A stretch of DNA of 64,000 nt from the NCBI RefSeq assembly GCF_011604685.1, contig NZ_CP050063.1:6489001-6553000 (forward strand), given 5' to 3'. Of the stretch, positions 56,276 through 64,000 are shown one piece after another. The notes under the pieces were generated by a model, which saw only the letters and a list, made by a program, of their open reading frames with translations, did no database searches and was not told the origin of the DNA. The DNA is from Spirosoma aureum (lineage in GTDB: Bacteria; Bacteroidota; Bacteroidia; Cytophagales; Spirosomataceae). Numbering within the stretch: the first letter of the stretch is position 1; every line of letters starts with the position of its first letter. The position numbers and the translations under genes are program-made.

Positions 56276-57277
56276 ATGCGTTTTCTAAGATATATCGTTC
56301 TGGTAATTGCTCTCGTCCTCTGGGCTGGTGGTCTATCGTCAACCGTTTCGCACTGGTTATATAGCGTAGGTGTAATCGTCGATGATTACCGCTATGGAGA
56401 TCTATACAGAATCTCAGCTTTACCGCAATTCAAAGATCACCAACCCGTTTGCCCACCATCGAACCGGGCAAGCGATACTTCATCTACCCACCTCTATATT
56501 ATCGGTGATAGCTTCTCGGAAGAGCAGCGAATTAGCCGGGACGATTTTCGGGTAAGCCACTACCAACGGGTTAAATGGGGTTTTTCGCAACGTGCCCAAC
56601 TTGACCCGACCAAACGGAATGTTCTTTTACTGGAAACAGTGGAACGGCACTTCCGCGAACACTTTGCTCAGCCAGTGAATGAACTGGTCGTAGAAAAAGA
56701 CACCAATCAGGCTCCATCTGCCATGGTATCCTGGCGTCGTCGATTAAAAGAGGATTATCACCGGAGTGATGTTGAAGAGCGATTGGCATCAACGTTATTC
56801 AGTCATGACTGGGCATTCTGGCTCAAAGAAGTAAAAGCAGCATTAACCCTCAGCTGGTTTAACCGGGCGAGTACGGGCGTAAGCCTATCGCGGGATCACA
56901 AGAATATTTTTCTGGATTTCGACACAGATACTACCCGTAAGAAGTTATCATCATTCGCCAAGCTGCCCGATACGGAAGTGAACACACTGGTGGATAGTCT
57001 CAACTCGATAGCTGACCGGTATCGGCGGTTAGGTTTCGACGATGTTTATCTGTCCATTATTCCTAATAAAGCAACTATTCTGGAGCCTAACCGTGGTGCT
57101 TATAACCATCTGATCGAGCGGGTGCAAAACAGTCCGAAACTACGGGTAAAAACGGTGAACATCTATACACCTTACAAAGAGGCCAGCCAGGTACCTTACC
57201 TAAAAGGTGACACACACTGGAACTGTGCGGGCAGATCGTTATGGCTCGATGCTGTTCGTGAGCAACTTAGTTTATAG
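56276..57277 (+). CDS. AlgJ/AlgX-like SGNH-hydrolase-fold protein
   Basis: The 333-residue protein has an N-terminal membrane helix or signal (residues 6-25), the SGNH nucleophile motif YIIGDSFS with Ser79, and the C-terminal catalytic pair in YLKGDTHWNCAG (Asp and His). This is the layout of AlgJ/AlgX-type enzymes that O-acetylate extracellular polysaccharides in the periplasm. The usual partner, an MBOAT acyl-transporter, is not encoded nearby. The acyltransferase-3 at 40517 could be a donor but is 15 kb away. It ends the glycan-type block. Confidence 0.8.
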   Translation: MRFLRYIVLVIALVLWAGGLSSTVSHWLYSVGVIVDDYRYGDLYRISALPQFKDHQPVCPPSNRASDTSSTHLYIIGDSFSEEQRISRDDFRVSHYQRVKWGFSQRAQLDPTKRNVLLLETVERHFREHFAQPVNELVVEKDTNQAPSAMVSWRRRLKEDYHRSDVEERLASTLFSHDWAFWLKEVKAALTLSWFNRASTGVSLSRDHKNIFLDFDTDTTRKKLSSFAKLPDTEVNTLVDSLNSIADRYRRLGFDDVYLSIIPNKATILEPNRGAYNHLIERVQNSPKLRVKTVNIYTPYKEASQVPYLKGDTHWNCAGRSLWLDAVREQLSL

Positions 57278-57362
57278 CCTTGCAACTCGATTTATTTATC
57301 CAATCACAAGAACCGTTTACAAATCTTACCGCTCAATAATTAACCTGTGTTCACGATTCGTA

Positions 57363-57391
57363 TTGATCTATCAAGTGCTCGATTAAATTTG
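57363..57391 (+). promoter_or_regulatory. Promoter for the TPR histidine kinase gene
   Basis: TTG at 57363-57365 and TAAATTTG at 57384-57391 are separated by 18 bases, matching the Bacteroidota -33/-7 pattern. Transcription should begin near 57396, about 33 bases before the ATG at 57429. It is the best-formed promoter I found in the window. Confidence 0.55.
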
Positions 57392-57428
57392 GTACTTTCG
57401 GGCTGTGTAGCCACAATTGGACGTGGTG

Positions 57429-59399
57429 ATGGAAAAAACAGAACAGCCAACAGATTTAGTAAGTCCGCTTTGGCAATTATTTCGGGATAAACAGATGAAT
57501 TTAAGAATATGGGCACTTTTATATAGCATACTACGTGCCTTCTGGTTCATCATAGCTAAGCTTAATCCCCCGATTCATTTGGTATTAATTCTTATTTTCT
57601 CTACTTTACCTATATACTTACTTAGTGCACAACCAAAACTAACTGATAGCTTAAAACATGAACTTGTTTTAGCCAACCAGGATACGAGCCGAGTACTGGT
57701 ATTATCTGAACTGTGTTTACAATACCGACTGTCAAAGCCCGATTCAGCGTTTTGGTATGGCCAGAAAGCCCTTCATCTAGCCAGGCAGATCAATTATATA
57801 AAAGGCGAAGCTAATGCTTTAGGAAGTATTGGTTTTGTCATGCGCGAAGTTGGGAATCTGCCCAATGCACTACGAGTAGAATTCAAGGCAATTCAAATAG
57901 CTGAAGGTAGTAATGATGCCTATGAAATTGCCCGCAGCATGAACATCGTTGGGAACATTTACCTGGATCTGAAAGATTTTCCCAACGCACTCAGGTATTA
58001 TCATCTCGCCCGTCAAAAACATACGGCTATTCATCACGAACCAGGACTGGCCATTACGCAATCGAATATTGGCAGTACCTACGAGCAGATGAATAAACTC
58101 GATTCAGCGTGGTACTATGAACGGCTGGCCTATCAGAAAATGCTTCGCCTTAATTTGGTCAATAACATGCCCTATGCTCTACGGATTCTGGGGAATATTC
58201 AGGCCAAACGAGGCAATCCGAGCCTGGCGATGCATTATTATCGGCAGAGTCTGGCAATAGCGCAGAAGGAATATAATCTTCGCAACATCGCATTCGCGAA
58301 TACGGCCATTGCCCGACTATATCAGAAAATAAATCAGCCCGATTCCTGCGTTTATTACGCAAAAAAAAGTCTGCTTGAGAGCGAGAAAGGATCGTTTGTA
58401 CGAGGAGTTTTAATGGCCAGCAGTATTCTGGCTGAGATCTACGAAACCAGGAATACGACCGAAGCACTTCGGTATTATAAACTGGCAGCGATAACAAGGG
58501 ACAAGCTTTATGGCGCCGAAAAATTACAGTCTCTACAAAGCATAACGTTTGATGAACAGGAGCGGCAGCGCGACCTGGAAGCGGCCCAACTGGCTTACCA
58601 GCAACAGGTGAGGCAATATATTTTACTGATTAGCCTGATCATCTTGCTGCTGATTGCACTCATTCTCTGGCGCATCAATCTGCAAAAACAGAAAGCCAAT
58701 GCATTGCTGTTTCAGCAAAAATTAAAAATCGGGCAGCAGTCTGATCAGTTAACGCTAATGATGCAGGAACTGCATCACCGGGTAAAAAACAACTTTGCTA
58801 TTGTAACCAGTTTACTCAAACTACAGTCGGTTCGACTGGAAGACGAAAAAGCGATTCAGGCAATGCTCGCTGGTCAGCAACGGGTTGAAGCCATGTCGCT
58901 CATTCATCAGCGCCTTTACCAGAGCAATCAGGTTACCACGGTCAATATGGACGAATATATGACAGATCTGGCCAAAGGGCTTATGGGCGCTTACGGTTAC
59001 AATCTGTCTAATTTCGATCTTTATCTCAACATCGAATACAAAACGTTAGATGTTGACATAGCCATGCCGCTTGGCCTGATTGCCAATGAGTTGCTAACGA
59101 ATGCATTCAAGCATGCCTATTCGAACAACCAGGAACCCATGCTCCGCATTAGTCTGTTCAACGGCAATGGGCTTACCCTGGAAGTACAGGACAACGGCCC
59201 TGGCTTAGACATGACTACCTGGAAAAAGCGTAGTAACAAATCTTCCTTTGGCAAGCAGTTGATTGTTTCGCTCTGTGATCAGTTAGAGGCTCATCTGGAA
59301 GTGATCCAGCATAATGGTACGTTGTTCCGTATCAACATTCCCAAACTCTATATGAGCAGCATGCGTACCGTGCTTTCCCAGCAGGCTTTGCCTTCCTGA
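57429..59399 (+). CDS. TPR-containing sensor histidine kinase (HisKA_2/HWE type)
   Basis: From ATG 57429 the protein has a hydrophobic segment near residues 30-60, four or five tetratricopeptide repeats (about 90-360), a second membrane helix (about 393-414), a coiled coil, and the HisKA_2 box ELHHRVKNNFAIVTSLLKLQ with the phospho-acceptor His. A HATPase domain (about 555-645; NELLTNAFKHA, DNGPGLD) ends it. These kinases phosphorylate a separate response regulator, and none is adjacent. A TTG at 57417 and an ATG at 57495 are alternative starts. The promoter at 57363 suits 57429. Confidence 0.88.
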   Translation: MEKTEQPTDLVSPLWQLFRDKQMNLRIWALLYSILRAFWFIIAKLNPPIHLVLILIFSTLPIYLLSAQPKLTDSLKHELVLANQDTSRVLVLSELCLQYRLSKPDSAFWYGQKALHLARQINYIKGEANALGSIGFVMREVGNLPNALRVEFKAIQIAEGSNDAYEIARSMNIVGNIYLDLKDFPNALRYYHLARQKHTAIHHEPGLAITQSNIGSTYEQMNKLDSAWYYERLAYQKMLRLNLVNNMPYALRILGNIQAKRGNPSLAMHYYRQSLAIAQKEYNLRNIAFANTAIARLYQKINQPDSCVYYAKKSLLESEKGSFVRGVLMASSILAEIYETRNTTEALRYYKLAAITRDKLYGAEKLQSLQSITFDEQERQRDLEAAQLAYQQQVRQYILLISLIILLLIALILWRINLQKQKANALLFQQKLKIGQQSDQLTLMMQELHHRVKNNFAIVTSLLKLQSVRLEDEKAIQAMLAGQQRVEAMSLIHQRLYQSNQVTTVNMDEYMTDLAKGLMGAYGYNLSNFDLYLNIEYKTLDVDIAMPLGLIANELLTNAFKHAYSNNQEPMLRISLFNGNGLTLEVQDNGPGLDMTTWKKRSNKSSFGKQLIVSLCDQLEAHLEVIQHNGTLFRINIPKLYMSSMRTVLSQQALPS

Positions 59400-59423
59400 T
59401 CGCGTATAGCTCGTTGATGCCTC

Positions 59424-60143
59424 CTAGATTAACTGAAATAAATCGTTCACGCCCAGCATCCGCTTACTGATGAAGCCCTCGCCGAATTCGACGCCAATCA
59501 TGTGCCCATGTTCACGCGTGCGGGCTTCGAGAAATTTCATGAACGCTTCACCCGAAATGTAACTCTGAGGCTCGCTACTGGTTGGGTCAAAAAATTGACT
59601 TTTATAAGCCCGAATGGCCGCCAGTTTACCTTCCCAGTAAGGGCTTACATCGACCACAAAATCAGGCTTGAGCGAACGATCCTGAATAAAGTGATAGATA
59701 AATGAAGGCCGGTGTGCCTGTTGTGGCTGTCCATCTTTTCCTACAGTTTTAATTTGCCGTAAACCAGCATAAAAACAGGCGTCGACCACCAGTTGGGCTG
59801 CCCTGCCATGATCAGGATGGCGATCGTCGATGGTGTTTGTGAGGATAATATCGGGTTGATAATGACGAATGACGGGAATCAGGGCCATCTGATGCTCTTC
59901 ATCGTTCCGAAAAAAGGCATCGCGGAAACCCATATTCTCGCGGGCGACTAAATTCATAATTCGAGCTCCCTCCTCCGATTCCTTCAACCGAATTTCGGGC
60001 GTTCCTCTGGTGCCAAGTTCGCCACGGGTCAGATCAACACCTGCAACCGTTTTCCCTTGTGCCACCAGCGATAGGATAGTACCCCCGCAAGTCATTTCGA
60101 TATCGTCAGGATGAGCCGCAATGGCCAATACATCTACTTTCAT
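59424..60143 (-). CDS. bshB1: Bacillithiol biosynthesis deacetylase BshB1
   Basis: The 239-residue protein opens MKVDVLAIAAHPDDIEMTCGG, with the zinc ligands in HPDD (11-14), LTRGELGTRGTPE and the third ligand in DDRHPDHGRAA. This is the BshB1 branch of the PIG-L deacetylases, which remove the acetyl group from GlcNAc-malate during bacillithiol synthesis in the cytoplasm. Bacillithiol is used in Bacteroidota. The bshA and bshC genes are not in the window. The gene converges with the kinase gene and is divergent from the hydrolase gene that follows. Confidence 0.93.
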   Translation of the reverse strand: MKVDVLAIAAHPDDIEMTCGGTILSLVAQGKTVAGVDLTRGELGTRGTPEIRLKESEEGARIMNLVARENMGFRDAFFRNDEEHQMALIPVIRHYQPDIILTNTIDDRHPDHGRAAQLVVDACFYAGLRQIKTVGKDGQPQQAHRPSFIYHFIQDRSLKPDFVVDVSPYWEGKLAAIRAYKSQFFDPTSSEPQSYISGEAFMKFLEARTREHGHMIGVEFGEGFISKRMLGVNDLFQLI

Positions 60144-60333
60144 GAACTTGTATTTAATTATTCTGGCTTTTTACTGACACGATCAATAGCCAGTTACATT
60201 TACAATCAAAGTAAGGTAAAATTTGTTCGCGCCAACCCAAAACAGCAGGCAATCATTTTTCCAGTGAAAAAGGCTATTTTTAGCACCAGAAGGCCCAAAA
60301 GCTAACTAACCCCCTTTCCGTTCAAACTCATTT

Positions 60334-61341
60334 ATGTCTTACAAAGCCCTCGCCCTTCAACTAACTTGCCAGAGTATAAATGCCTACCAGACCCGCGACG
60401 AAGCCGAAGCGGTCATGCTTCAGACCATTGAACGTCTTGAAAAACAACTAGCCGCTTCCATTAATTTCATTGGCCGCGACACACTGCTGGTTGTTGTCCC
60501 CGAATATTTTCTGACGGGTTTCCCGATAACCGAAACCACTCATCAGTGGCGCGAAAAAGCGGCACTGGAGATTGATGGACGTATTTACGAAGCCATCAGT
60601 GCGATGGTTCAGCGTCAGCAGATTTACTTTTCGGGAAACGCTTACGAACAAGACCCTTTTTTCCCGGAGCTTTATTTTCAAACCAGCTTTATTATCGGTC
60701 CCAACGGCGATGTATTGCTACGATATCGTCGACTGAATTCGATGTTATCGCCCACTCCCCATGATGTTTGGGAACTGTATCTGGATGCCTACGGCTACGA
60801 TTCGCTGTTTCCTGTAGTTAAAACCAATATTGGAAATCTGGCCTGCCTTGCCTCAGAAGATATTTTATATCCAGAAGTCGCCCGCTGTTTAGCCATCAGA
60901 GGGGCCGAAGTTCTATTGCATTCCACGTCTGAAATTGGTAGTCCATTGCTTACGCAACGAAAAGTGGCCAAGATGGCGCGGGCTATTGAAAATATGGCCT
61001 ATGTTGTATCAGCTAATTCGGCTGGTATAGCCGACAGTCCGCTTCCTATGGGTACGACGGACGCTGGCTCTAAAATTGTGGACCCCAAAGGAATTGTATT
61101 GGCCGAAGCGGGCTATGGCGAGAGCATGGTCGCCAACGCCGACATTGACCTGGCGGCCTTACGGGAGTTTCGTCAACGTCCGGCAGCGGGTAATTTACTT
61201 GCCCGTCAACGATTTGAACTTTTCGCTGAAAGCTATGCAAAGTATAACATCTATCCGCCCGACACCCTCTTAAGTCAGCCTGCCGAACGACAACACTTTA
61301 TCCGAACCCAGCAGGAGGTTATAAAAAAACTATACAGCTAA
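60334..61341 (+). CDS. Carbon-nitrogen hydrolase (nitrilase superfamily) with Lys-to-Arg change
   Basis: The 335-residue protein has the nitrilase-fold Glu57 in VVVPEYFLTGFP and Cys171 in NLACLASEDILYPE. At the place of the catalytic Lys it has RYRRLNS with Arg133. Other family features (ILYPEVARCLAIRGAE, RAIENMAYVVSANSAG) are intact. Family members hydrolyse amides, nitriles or carbamoyl compounds. Replacement of Lys by Arg usually lowers activity, so this may be a specialised or inactive member. It begins at ATG 60334. Confidence 0.85.
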   Translation: MSYKALALQLTCQSINAYQTRDEAEAVMLQTIERLEKQLAASINFIGRDTLLVVVPEYFLTGFPITETTHQWREKAALEIDGRIYEAISAMVQRQQIYFSGNAYEQDPFFPELYFQTSFIIGPNGDVLLRYRRLNSMLSPTPHDVWELYLDAYGYDSLFPVVKTNIGNLACLASEDILYPEVARCLAIRGAEVLLHSTSEIGSPLLTQRKVAKMARAIENMAYVVSANSAGIADSPLPMGTTDAGSKIVDPKGIVLAEAGYGESMVANADIDLAALREFRQRPAAGNLLARQRFELFAESYAKYNIYPPDTLLSQPAERQHFIRTQQEVIKKLYS

Positions 61342-61397
61342 ATTCGGGCAGTTTTAAGTAGGCAGTGTGCCGTTGGCTAAAGACTGGGTTCTGTCTA

Positions 61398-62519
61398 CTA
61401 AGAACTCGTTTGGTCAATGGCCACTTTTCGCCTGCGTTTAGGTAGCCGGAACAGGTTACTACCCGATTCTTCAGGCGTCTGATCGCCTAAAAGAACTCCC
61501 CAGGGCCGCAAGCTTTCAACCCGATCGAAAATAACTTTCATGATCGCGATTGCCGGTATAGACAGAAACATTCCTGAAACACCCGCCACTGCGCCACCGA
61601 TCAGTACGCCAACGATAGACACGAGCGCATTAACCCGCACTTTAGAGGCCACAATCAACGGCACAAGTACGTTGTTATCAATAAACTGTACAAAGAGAAA
61701 CACCCCAACCACACCCAACAGAATCGTTAATTCGGGCTGGTTACTAAACGTTATCAATACCGTTAGGGCCGTTGCCACCAGCCCGCCGATATAAGGAACC
61801 AGGTTCAGAATGGCGGCCATAATTCCCAGCAAGACAGCGTATTGAACGCCCAACAGCAGTAATCCGACCGAATTGAGCACGGCAACGACGACCGTTTCGA
61901 TCAGCAATCCAACCATATAGCTTTGGATAACTCCTTTTATTTCACCCAGCACTTCCCGCACACGTAGGGTGTGTTTTTCGGGAAAGAGAACAACCACAAA
62001 ATGCAGTAGCATTGTTCGGTAATAAAGCAACAGAAAAACGTAGATTGGAACCAGTGTTAATGTACCAAGCGGCCCGGCAATAACGCCCAGTGCATCAGGG
62101 CTTTGCAAACTATTCAGAGTTTGTGCCTGTGCTTTTTGCATGTAGTTATTCTGTTGCCGATAACTGACATTGTATTCGCGTCGAATCCACCGCTGAACAT
62201 CGTGATAAACATCATTGATGTTCTGACGAAACTTAGGAATGTCGTCAGTAAAATCGGCAATCTGCATGGACAATACCACGGTCACTCCAGACATAACAAT
62301 AATTGCCAGCAAGAGGGCCAAACTTATGGCAATGACTTTATGCATTCCCAACCGGATAAGTCGATCTTCGACAGGACGTAACAAAACGGCCAGAAGCCCT
62401 GCCATAGCAAGCGGCACCAGAATATCCTGCCCTAGATAAATACCCGCCGTCAGGATGGCAAGCGACAGTAATGAGTGAGAGAACTGGTGGTAATGAGGAC
62501 GCGAGAGGTCAGAGCCCAT
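61398..62519 (-). CDS. AI-2E family transporter (PerM/TqsA type)
   Basis: The 373-residue protein has about eight membrane helices, with the characteristic DDIPKFRQNINDVYHDVQRW cytoplasmic/periplasmic helical region after the third and PIYVFLLLYYRTMLL. NLVPYIGGLVATALTVLITF and the last helical pair with DNNVLVPLIVA are typical. PerM-type proteins are predicted permeases; some are reported to export autoinducer-2 or sodium/protons. The substrate is not known here. It is convergent with the hydrolase gene and follows the LD-carboxypeptidase gene by 52 bases on the same strand. Confidence 0.92.
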   Translation of the reverse strand: MGSDLSRPHYHQFSHSLLSLAILTAGIYLGQDILVPLAMAGLLAVLLRPVEDRLIRLGMHKVIAISLALLLAIIVMSGVTVVLSMQIADFTDDIPKFRQNINDVYHDVQRWIRREYNVSYRQQNNYMQKAQAQTLNSLQSPDALGVIAGPLGTLTLVPIYVFLLLYYRTMLLHFVVVLFPEKHTLRVREVLGEIKGVIQSYMVGLLIETVVVAVLNSVGLLLLGVQYAVLLGIMAAILNLVPYIGGLVATALTVLITFSNQPELTILLGVVGVFLFVQFIDNNVLVPLIVASKVRVNALVSIVGVLIGGAVAGVSGMFLSIPAIAIMKVIFDRVESLRPWGVLLGDQTPEESGSNLFRLPKRRRKVAIDQTSS

Positions 62520-62571
62520 GTATCGTGAATGGTTAACTTTACGAGTAAACTAAAATTGAGCACAAATGGCT

Positions 62572-63594
62572 TTATATAACTGCGTGCTCCAATAATCGAA
62601 TGGTCCCTTTAGCCGCATCTATCTCTGCATTGATACCGAGAGGCACCGTAAACTTATCGGTGATATGGCCAATCATCGAACCGGAAAAAGCAGGTATATT
62701 CAACGGAATAATATGATCGGTCAATACATCTTCAAACGTCAGCGAACCATAGCCGCCACTACCCGGCTCGCAGGAAGAACACTTACCAAATACAAAACCC
62801 GTAAGCTGCGACAAAACACCGGCCAGTTTTAAGTGTGTAAGCATCCGGTCTACGCTGTAAATATCTTCATGCGTATCTTCCACAAACAGAATTTTACCTT
62901 TCCAGTCGGGGATGTACGCTGACCCGAGCAGGTGTGATAACACCGTCAGGTTTCCACCAACGAGCTGACCCTGAGCGATTCCAGGACGAAGCGTCATGAT
63001 ACGGTCTTTAATCTGGGTCAGGTTATCATCTTTTTTTGATGGATTCTGAAATGTGACTACTTGCCCATCCATGAGTACCTGCCGCAACCAATCAACTGTG
63101 AACGCATTCCACGTAACTGCACCAACGGGGCCATGCATGGTAATAAGTCCAGTTTTCGTGTAAATAGCCAATAAGAGAGCCGTAATGTCACTATAGCCAA
63201 CCAGAATTTTGGGATTCTGCCGGATTAACTCATAATCGATCAGTGGCAACAGTCGGGCACATCCCCAACCACCATGCATGGCCATAATCATTTTCACTGA
63301 TGGATCGGCAAACATGGCATTAAGGTCGGCCGCCCGGTCGGCATCCCGACCAGCCAGATAACCGTATCGGTCATAAAAATGAGACGAAACCTTGGTCTGC
63401 AATCCCAATGCCTGCAACGATTCAATCGTGATTTGCACCGTCTCGCGACTATAGGCGGGTGATGCCGGGCAAATCAGCCCGACGGTATCGCCCGCTTTAA
63501 TCCGCGCTGGTTTGATCGTGGTTGGTTGGCCATCCGTTACTGAAAGAAACGGGGCGATTACGGCGGTTTTGAGCAGTGAACGACGGGTTGGCAT
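62572..63594 (-). CDS. LD-carboxypeptidase, S66 family, Tat-type signal
   Basis: From ATG 63594 the 340-residue protein begins MPTRRSLLKTAVIAPF, a twin-arginine-type export signal. The S66 fold follows with GYSDITA (nucleophile Ser), FVEDTHED (Glu) and MIGHITDK (His), the Ser-Glu-His triad of LD-carboxypeptidases that trim the D-Ala from tetrapeptides in peptidoglycan recycling. A TTG two codons upstream (63600) is possible. Most relatives (LdcA) are cytoplasmic, so export of this one is notable. Confidence 0.9.
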   Translation of the reverse strand: MPTRRSLLKTAVIAPFLSVTDGQPTTIKPARIKAGDTVGLICPASPAYSRETVQITIESLQALGLQTKVSSHFYDRYGYLAGRDADRAADLNAMFADPSVKMIMAMHGGWGCARLLPLIDYELIRQNPKILVGYSDITALLLAIYTKTGLITMHGPVGAVTWNAFTVDWLRQVLMDGQVVTFQNPSKKDDNLTQIKDRIMTLRPGIAQGQLVGGNLTVLSHLLGSAYIPDWKGKILFVEDTHEDIYSVDRMLTHLKLAGVLSQLTGFVFGKCSSCEPGSGGYGSLTFEDVLTDHIIPLNIPAFSGSMIGHITDKFTVPLGINAEIDAAKGTIRLLEHAVI

Positions 63595-63759
63595 TGGCAA
63601 GTCAGAAGTTAATGCGGGAGTTGGTTTATGTTAATTCGATGAAAGTACTGACGTTTTTGCTACGTCACAGCACTTTGTTTAATGGCCTGCCATTCGTGGC
63701 ACGGGCTCAAGCCAAACTACTCAGTAAATTGATTATTAAGTAACTTGTATATTTCTATT

Positions 63760-63839
63760 TAGGACTTTCGCTGCTAAGCGTGCCACGGTTATTAGGAGCA
63801 GTATCAGTACCCGTGGCACGCTTAGCAGCGAAAGTCCTA
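63760..63839. repeat. Perfect 29-bp inverted repeat (REP/MITE-like)
   Basis: The arms 63760-63788 and 63811-63839 are exact inverted copies with a 22-base loop. Both arms carry the core CGTGCCACG/CGTGGCACG, and the same 9-mer occurs once more at 63695-63703. There is no T-run. Its perfect arms and placement outside genes suggest a palindromic repetitive element rather than a terminator. Confidence 0.8.
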
Positions 63840-63973
63840 CTATTTTGTTTATCGTGTGTTATCTATTTGTCCGATCATCCTAATTGCAACTTATAACCGA
63901 ATAGCTTTTCTGACAAATAGGTTTTATTACTTAAAAATCACCTACTTTACGGCCAAAATCCCGTTTTTGCTTT

Positions 63974-64000
63974 ATGCAATTGACCATTAATGAACGTTCC
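63974..64000 (+). CDS. Possible start of the next gene (partial)
   Basis: ATG at 63974 opens a frame MQLTINERS that reaches the window edge. Nothing upstream resembles a Shine-Dalgarno site or a full promoter, though CTATTTGTC/GACAAATAG at 63863-63871 and 63912-63920 is an inverted repeat in the leader. The product cannot be named from nine residues. Confidence 0.35.

Noticed and set aside
63639..63743. 34-residue frame next to the 29-bp inverted repeat
   Set aside because: Too short, and it includes a copy of the repeat core, so it is probably non-coding.

Overview
The window looks like chromosomal DNA of a Spirosoma-like member of the Cytophagales (Bacteroidota). The signs are a hybrid two-component system of the SusR/HTCS type, a SusC-type receptor fragment, a polysaccharide lyase with a type IX secretion sorting tail, a bacillithiol deacetylase (BshB1), DUF5916 and DUF6600 proteins, and TAnnTTTG-type -7 promoter elements. 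This assignment is inferred from protein families and promoter style, not from an rRNA gene. No rRNA, tRNA, CRISPR array, intact transposase or prophage was seen.

Region by region: 1-14 kb holds housekeeping and accessory genes. These are the tail of an M20 peptidase, an SDR oxidoreductase, a DJ-1/PfpI protein, truA, a DUF6600 secreted protein, several small unknown proteins, a transglutaminase-like protein, a lipid block (HxlR regulator, fatty-acid desaturase, cyclopropane-synthase-like methyltransferase), two redox proteins, an MscS channel and a CorA transporter. 14-24 kb has two secreted amidohydrolase-family genes with three domains, two of which have lost the HxH metal motif, then an outer-membrane barrel series and a small lipoprotein. 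24-32 kb has dapA, a PD-(D/E)XK-like protein, ligA, rpe, a GH13 lipoprotein and an OmpA/PD40 protein.

The most interesting region is the co-directional block at 32.3-41.7 kb. It contains a GT39/ArnT-like membrane glycosyltransferase, a two-subunit transketolase, a single protein fusing an NAD-dependent sugar epimerase/dehydratase to a polyprenyl-phosphate-type GT2 transferase, a further polytopic protein and an acyltransferase-3. A DUF433/DUF5615 toxin-antitoxin-like pair sits between the transketolase subunits' genes. I read this as a pathway that makes an unusual sugar by TPP chemistry, loads it on a lipid carrier, transfers it outside the cytoplasm and acylates the product. The parts are seen in the sequence; the pathway is inference.

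41.7-50.4 kb looks like a decayed polysaccharide-utilisation locus. It has an intact HTCS regulator, a chimeric pseudogene joining the N-terminus of a SusC receptor to frameshifted GH16 glucanase remnants, and an intact PL8 lyase. 51.2-57.3 kb is a second glycan-type cluster (GT2, FAD oxidoreductase, a large anchored protein, an AlgJ-like SGNH protein) with a long hairpin in every gap between genes. 57.4-63.6 kb carries a TPR/HisKA_2 histidine kinase, bshB1, a carbon-nitrogen hydrolase, an AI-2E-family transporter and an LD-carboxypeptidase. The window ends with a perfect 29-bp inverted repeat and the first codons of a possible next gene.
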